This document shows positions 61,356-64,000 of a stretch of DNA of 64,000 nt, in pieces. The DNA lies in the NCBI RefSeq assembly GCF_947507565.1, contig NC_089178.1, positions 1,240,001 through 1,304,000 of the forward strand. The letters run 5' to 3'. This DNA comes from Oscarella lobularis (taxonomy: Eukaryota > Porifera > Homoscleromorpha > Homosclerophorida > Oscarellidae). Positions within the stretch are counted from its first letter, which is position 1. Each line of letters begins with the position of its first letter. The notes under the pieces were generated by a model. That model was not told the DNA's origin. It did no database searches and saw nothing but the letters and a program-made list of their open reading frames with translations. Both the position numbers and the translations under genes were made by a program.

Positions 61356-63982
61356 TTACTTATTTACTGTTTCTAGCTCCTCCTTTAGTTTTTTCAGAAG
61401 GCTAACCTCTTTTGAATCGGACTTCAACTGATCATTGCCAAGAGTAGCCCAGGACTGTGACTCCCGGGCCGTCTCCGCTTCAAATGAGACTTTCGACAAG
61501 TCAACTGATAATAAGTCATTTTCCTTGGCTTTCAGAGAATTCAAAAACTGAGATACGGTGAATTCTGATTGCAAACATTCTGTAATTTCAATTGCCCGTT
61601 TCAAGGCAATTTTTGCACACGCGCGCGCTTGTCCAATTGAAGCCTCGTCAATGTCGGCTAATTTTAGACAAATGTCAGCAATTACATTGCAAACTTTAGC
61701 AATCTTCTGGTGATTGGCGGTCAAGAGTGTTTTCTGGACACCCAAGGAAGCGCGAGCCTCTTGAATAGCACAACGAAGAAAGTGCATTTTTTCGGCGTCT
61801 GTCTGACTCTTAAAAGAGGCTTTATCAAGATAAAGTTTTGCCATTTCTCGCTTCATCCAAGCGGTAAATCGATGTTGTGATCCATACCTATTTTCAACCT
61901 TTCTTAGCGCTTCCAAACAGGAATCAAAATTTCTATCAAACTCCTTCTTATCGTTACCCAAAGAACTGCGTGCTGTGCTCACGCGTACGTGAGCCTGCAA
62001 AAGCTCGTATCTGTATTCATGTTCTTCAAGAGCCCTGACACCCTTGTCAAAGCATGCAATCGCTTTGCCGTATTCGCGAAGACTGTGGTGAGCTCGACCA
62101 ACTGCGCCATATATGCTTCCCTTATCATGTACATAGCTGGCTGTTGAATCATTAGCACGTAGTTCAAAGCGTTCCAGTGCTTCGCTGTCCTCAAGATATT
62201 TAAGCGTCTTTTGGCAGTCTCCAGCATCTAAAAATACTTCTGCGTAGGCAATCTGTGCCAAAGCTAAATTTTCCTTTTGCTTTTCTTCACCATCAGAATA
62301 TTCAACTCGCAATTCCCAAAGGCGCACCGACTTCGAAATAAGTTTTTTGGCTTCATTGAGATCGCCGCGTCTCCTTTCGACTTCTCCCAAATACTGCAGC
62401 GTAGAGGCGTGAAATGCTGAACTGAGCAGTTCGCCGTCTTCTCTAGCACGTTCAAGAGCTGCCAGCAGGATCTTTTTCCCGTCGATAAAATGTCCCAAAA
62501 TCGAGTTCATTCGCCCAACGTGCATGAGAAAGTGTGGATCAAGGAATCTGTTCTGTTTCGGATTTGGCCCAATCAGTTTAGCAGCGTGAGGAAGTAACGC
62601 TTCGTAGACGGGCATCATGTTGGTTCTAAATTTTTTAAAAGCTGCCTGCAGCAACTTTGATAGCATCTGCTTTTCATTTGACTTTAAGCTTGAATAAAAG
62701 TTCTTCACTTGTCTTGCAATTTCCGCATGCATCACAATTCGACTGTTCCGCTCCGTTGCAGGATCTGCATTGTCAAAGTCAATGAGGTGACATTTCTTTA
62801 GATTGCGTAGAAGTACGTGAAGCTCCATGGGAACGAAGTCGTAACTTTCAGGATTTCCTCTACTAGAACATCGTGCTTGAGACACTGCTGGCTTCAGCCG
62901 TCTTCCAAGAGCGCTACTATCATCCAGCCCATCAATTCCAAGAGTGAAAAGATGAATTGGGACCGGATTTGGTGCGTCGGAATGAGCCAGGACAATCAAT
63001 AATTCCTTTTCTTCTTTTCCTGAAATAGCCCGCCTAATACATTCCCCATATACCCACTGCCTTTCAAATTTTCCTTTCTCCAACAAAAGAAGGTCCTTTT
63101 TTGGTTGACTCCATTTGTAGTAGTCATGCAAAGTAACGCTATTCTCATTCACAAACGCAGACACCAGGTCAAGGAGCAAAGGTATTCCCCCAATAGCCTT
63201 TGCTATGTTTCTAGCTGCTTCGCCATCCTCATCGTTTATATTGGAAACATGTCTATCGATAAGCGCAGTTTCAACACTCTTTTCCGACAGAGGAAATAGT
63301 TTGTGATAATGAAGATCGACGTCTAGGCAGCCCACCTTTTTCAGTGTTGCCTGTGTTGTAAATATGCAATGAACTTCCGGTGGAAGAGCGTCTTCTAAAA
63401 ACCGATAAACCGTATATTTCTTAGTGCTGGACTCATTGGATTTATTGAGTCCATCAAAGACGAGAAGAATGCGTTCCTTTTTCCTTCTAAAAGAGTAGAC
63501 CCAACTTCTAGCGCACTCAAATGACTCAATGAAGTGATATTCGCCAGGCCGGCCAGTAGCTGACTCAAGCGGGTCAAGCCATGGACGAATTTGACTGATC
63601 TTGCAAATAGATTGTTGAAAATTGTTTTCATTTGAACAGGTAATGTACCAGACGACGTCATATTGGTTCTTAATTTCATGAACTAGCTTAAGTGCCAGTG
63701 AGGTTTTTCCGATGCCCGCCATACCACCAATAGCAACAACTCCGCTTCTTTTAAGTATTGCAAGAACGTCTTCTAAATCCTTTTTCCTTCCTACAAGTTC
63801 TACTTCCTTGTTCTCGGGAACATCAAAAAGCGTTGTTCTGTTTGCTGGTCCTGATTGGCTAGACTGCCTTGCCAAGCCCCTTGCCAGTGACGTTGGAGAA
63901 GTCTTCGAAGTCAAAGGCTCATCTTGTGTCAGATCCCCATCTTGTGTCAGATCCACGCATCGTGTCTCATCTTGAAGTGAAA
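61356..63982 (-). CDS. STAND NTPase: NB-ARC domain with TPR-like repeats, 5' partial
   Basis: One 2.6-kb exon (about 875 residues) after an AG acceptor at 63983-63984; upstream exons lie outside the window. After a low-complexity start (DLTQDGDLTQDEP, an 18-bp direct repeat) comes VELVGRKKDLEDVLAIL, then Walker A VVAIGGMAGIGKTSLALKLV, VVWYITCSN, Walker B RILLVFDGLNKS, the GxP motif AIGGIPLLLDLVSAFV and a winged-helix region. The C-terminal half is built of TPR-like helices (LQYLGEVERRRGDLNEAKKL, GRAHHSLREYGKAIACFDKG). This is the architecture of NLR-like or apoptosome-like signalling ATPases. The N-terminal effector domain, which would define its role, is not visible. Immune or death signalling is inferred from the family. 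Confidence 0.85.
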
Positions 63983-64000
63983 CTGCCAAAAATGAAAATG

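Overview
The window is nuclear DNA from a compact, intron-rich animal genome. Most genes have many short introns (about 40-120 bp) with GT-AG or occasionally GC-AG ends, there is one eukaryotic tRNA-Pro, and the gene set is holozoan or metazoan: NRF1, NuMA-like, ependymin-related, single MAGE/NSE3, IFT122, WASH complex, and a STAND NTPase with a TPR-like tail. An early-branching animal such as a sponge fits best. This is inferred from gene content and compactness; no marker in the window proves it.

Layout, left to right: the 3' end of a carbonyl reductase (+); TIMMDC1 (+); UBE2N/Ubc13 (-); a large unusual gene of about 33 exons encoding HR1 - proline-rich - PX - SAM - PH - actin-like domains in one frame (+); an F-box/LRR protein (+); DPM3 (-); gamma-COP (+); a gene-poor 1.3 kb; SMC5 (-) head-to-head with its complex partner NSE3/MAGE (+); IFT122 (-) head-to-head with BORCS6 (+); RAP1 (-); an ependymin-related secreted protein (-); EXOC3/Sec6 (-); a NuMA-like coiled-coil protein (-) head-to-head with GFOD (+); a MITE ending right at the start codon of an intronless NRF1 (+); a SETMAR-type SET methyltransferase (-) head-to-head with EFCAB10 (+); an unrecognised gene (-); STYXL1-like rhodanese/dual-specificity phosphatase (-); succinate-semialdehyde dehydrogenase (-); DCP1 (-); tRNA-Pro(AGG) (-); WASHC4/SWIP (-); 2.7 kb of mobile and tandem repeats; and a 5'-truncated NB-ARC/TPR-like STAND NTPase (-) running off the right edge.

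Spacing is very tight: several divergent pairs share 55-290 bp between start codons and several convergent pairs are separated by fewer than 80 bp. Membrane traffic and cytoskeleton genes are frequent (COPG, EXOC3, WASHC4, BORCS6, IFT122, RAP1, NuMA-like, actin fusion), but only SMC5/NSE3 is an obvious functional pair.

The most novel item is the HR1-PX-SAM-PH-actin fusion at 2778-9780. Other points of note: the MITE/NRF1 junction, NRF1-like motifs in several promoters, a STYXL1 relative with an intact phosphatase signature, a polyproline tail on WASHC4, loss of the C-terminal zinc-binding cysteines in IFT122, and several GC-AG introns. All exon models were read by eye from splice signals and remembered family sequences; no search was run.
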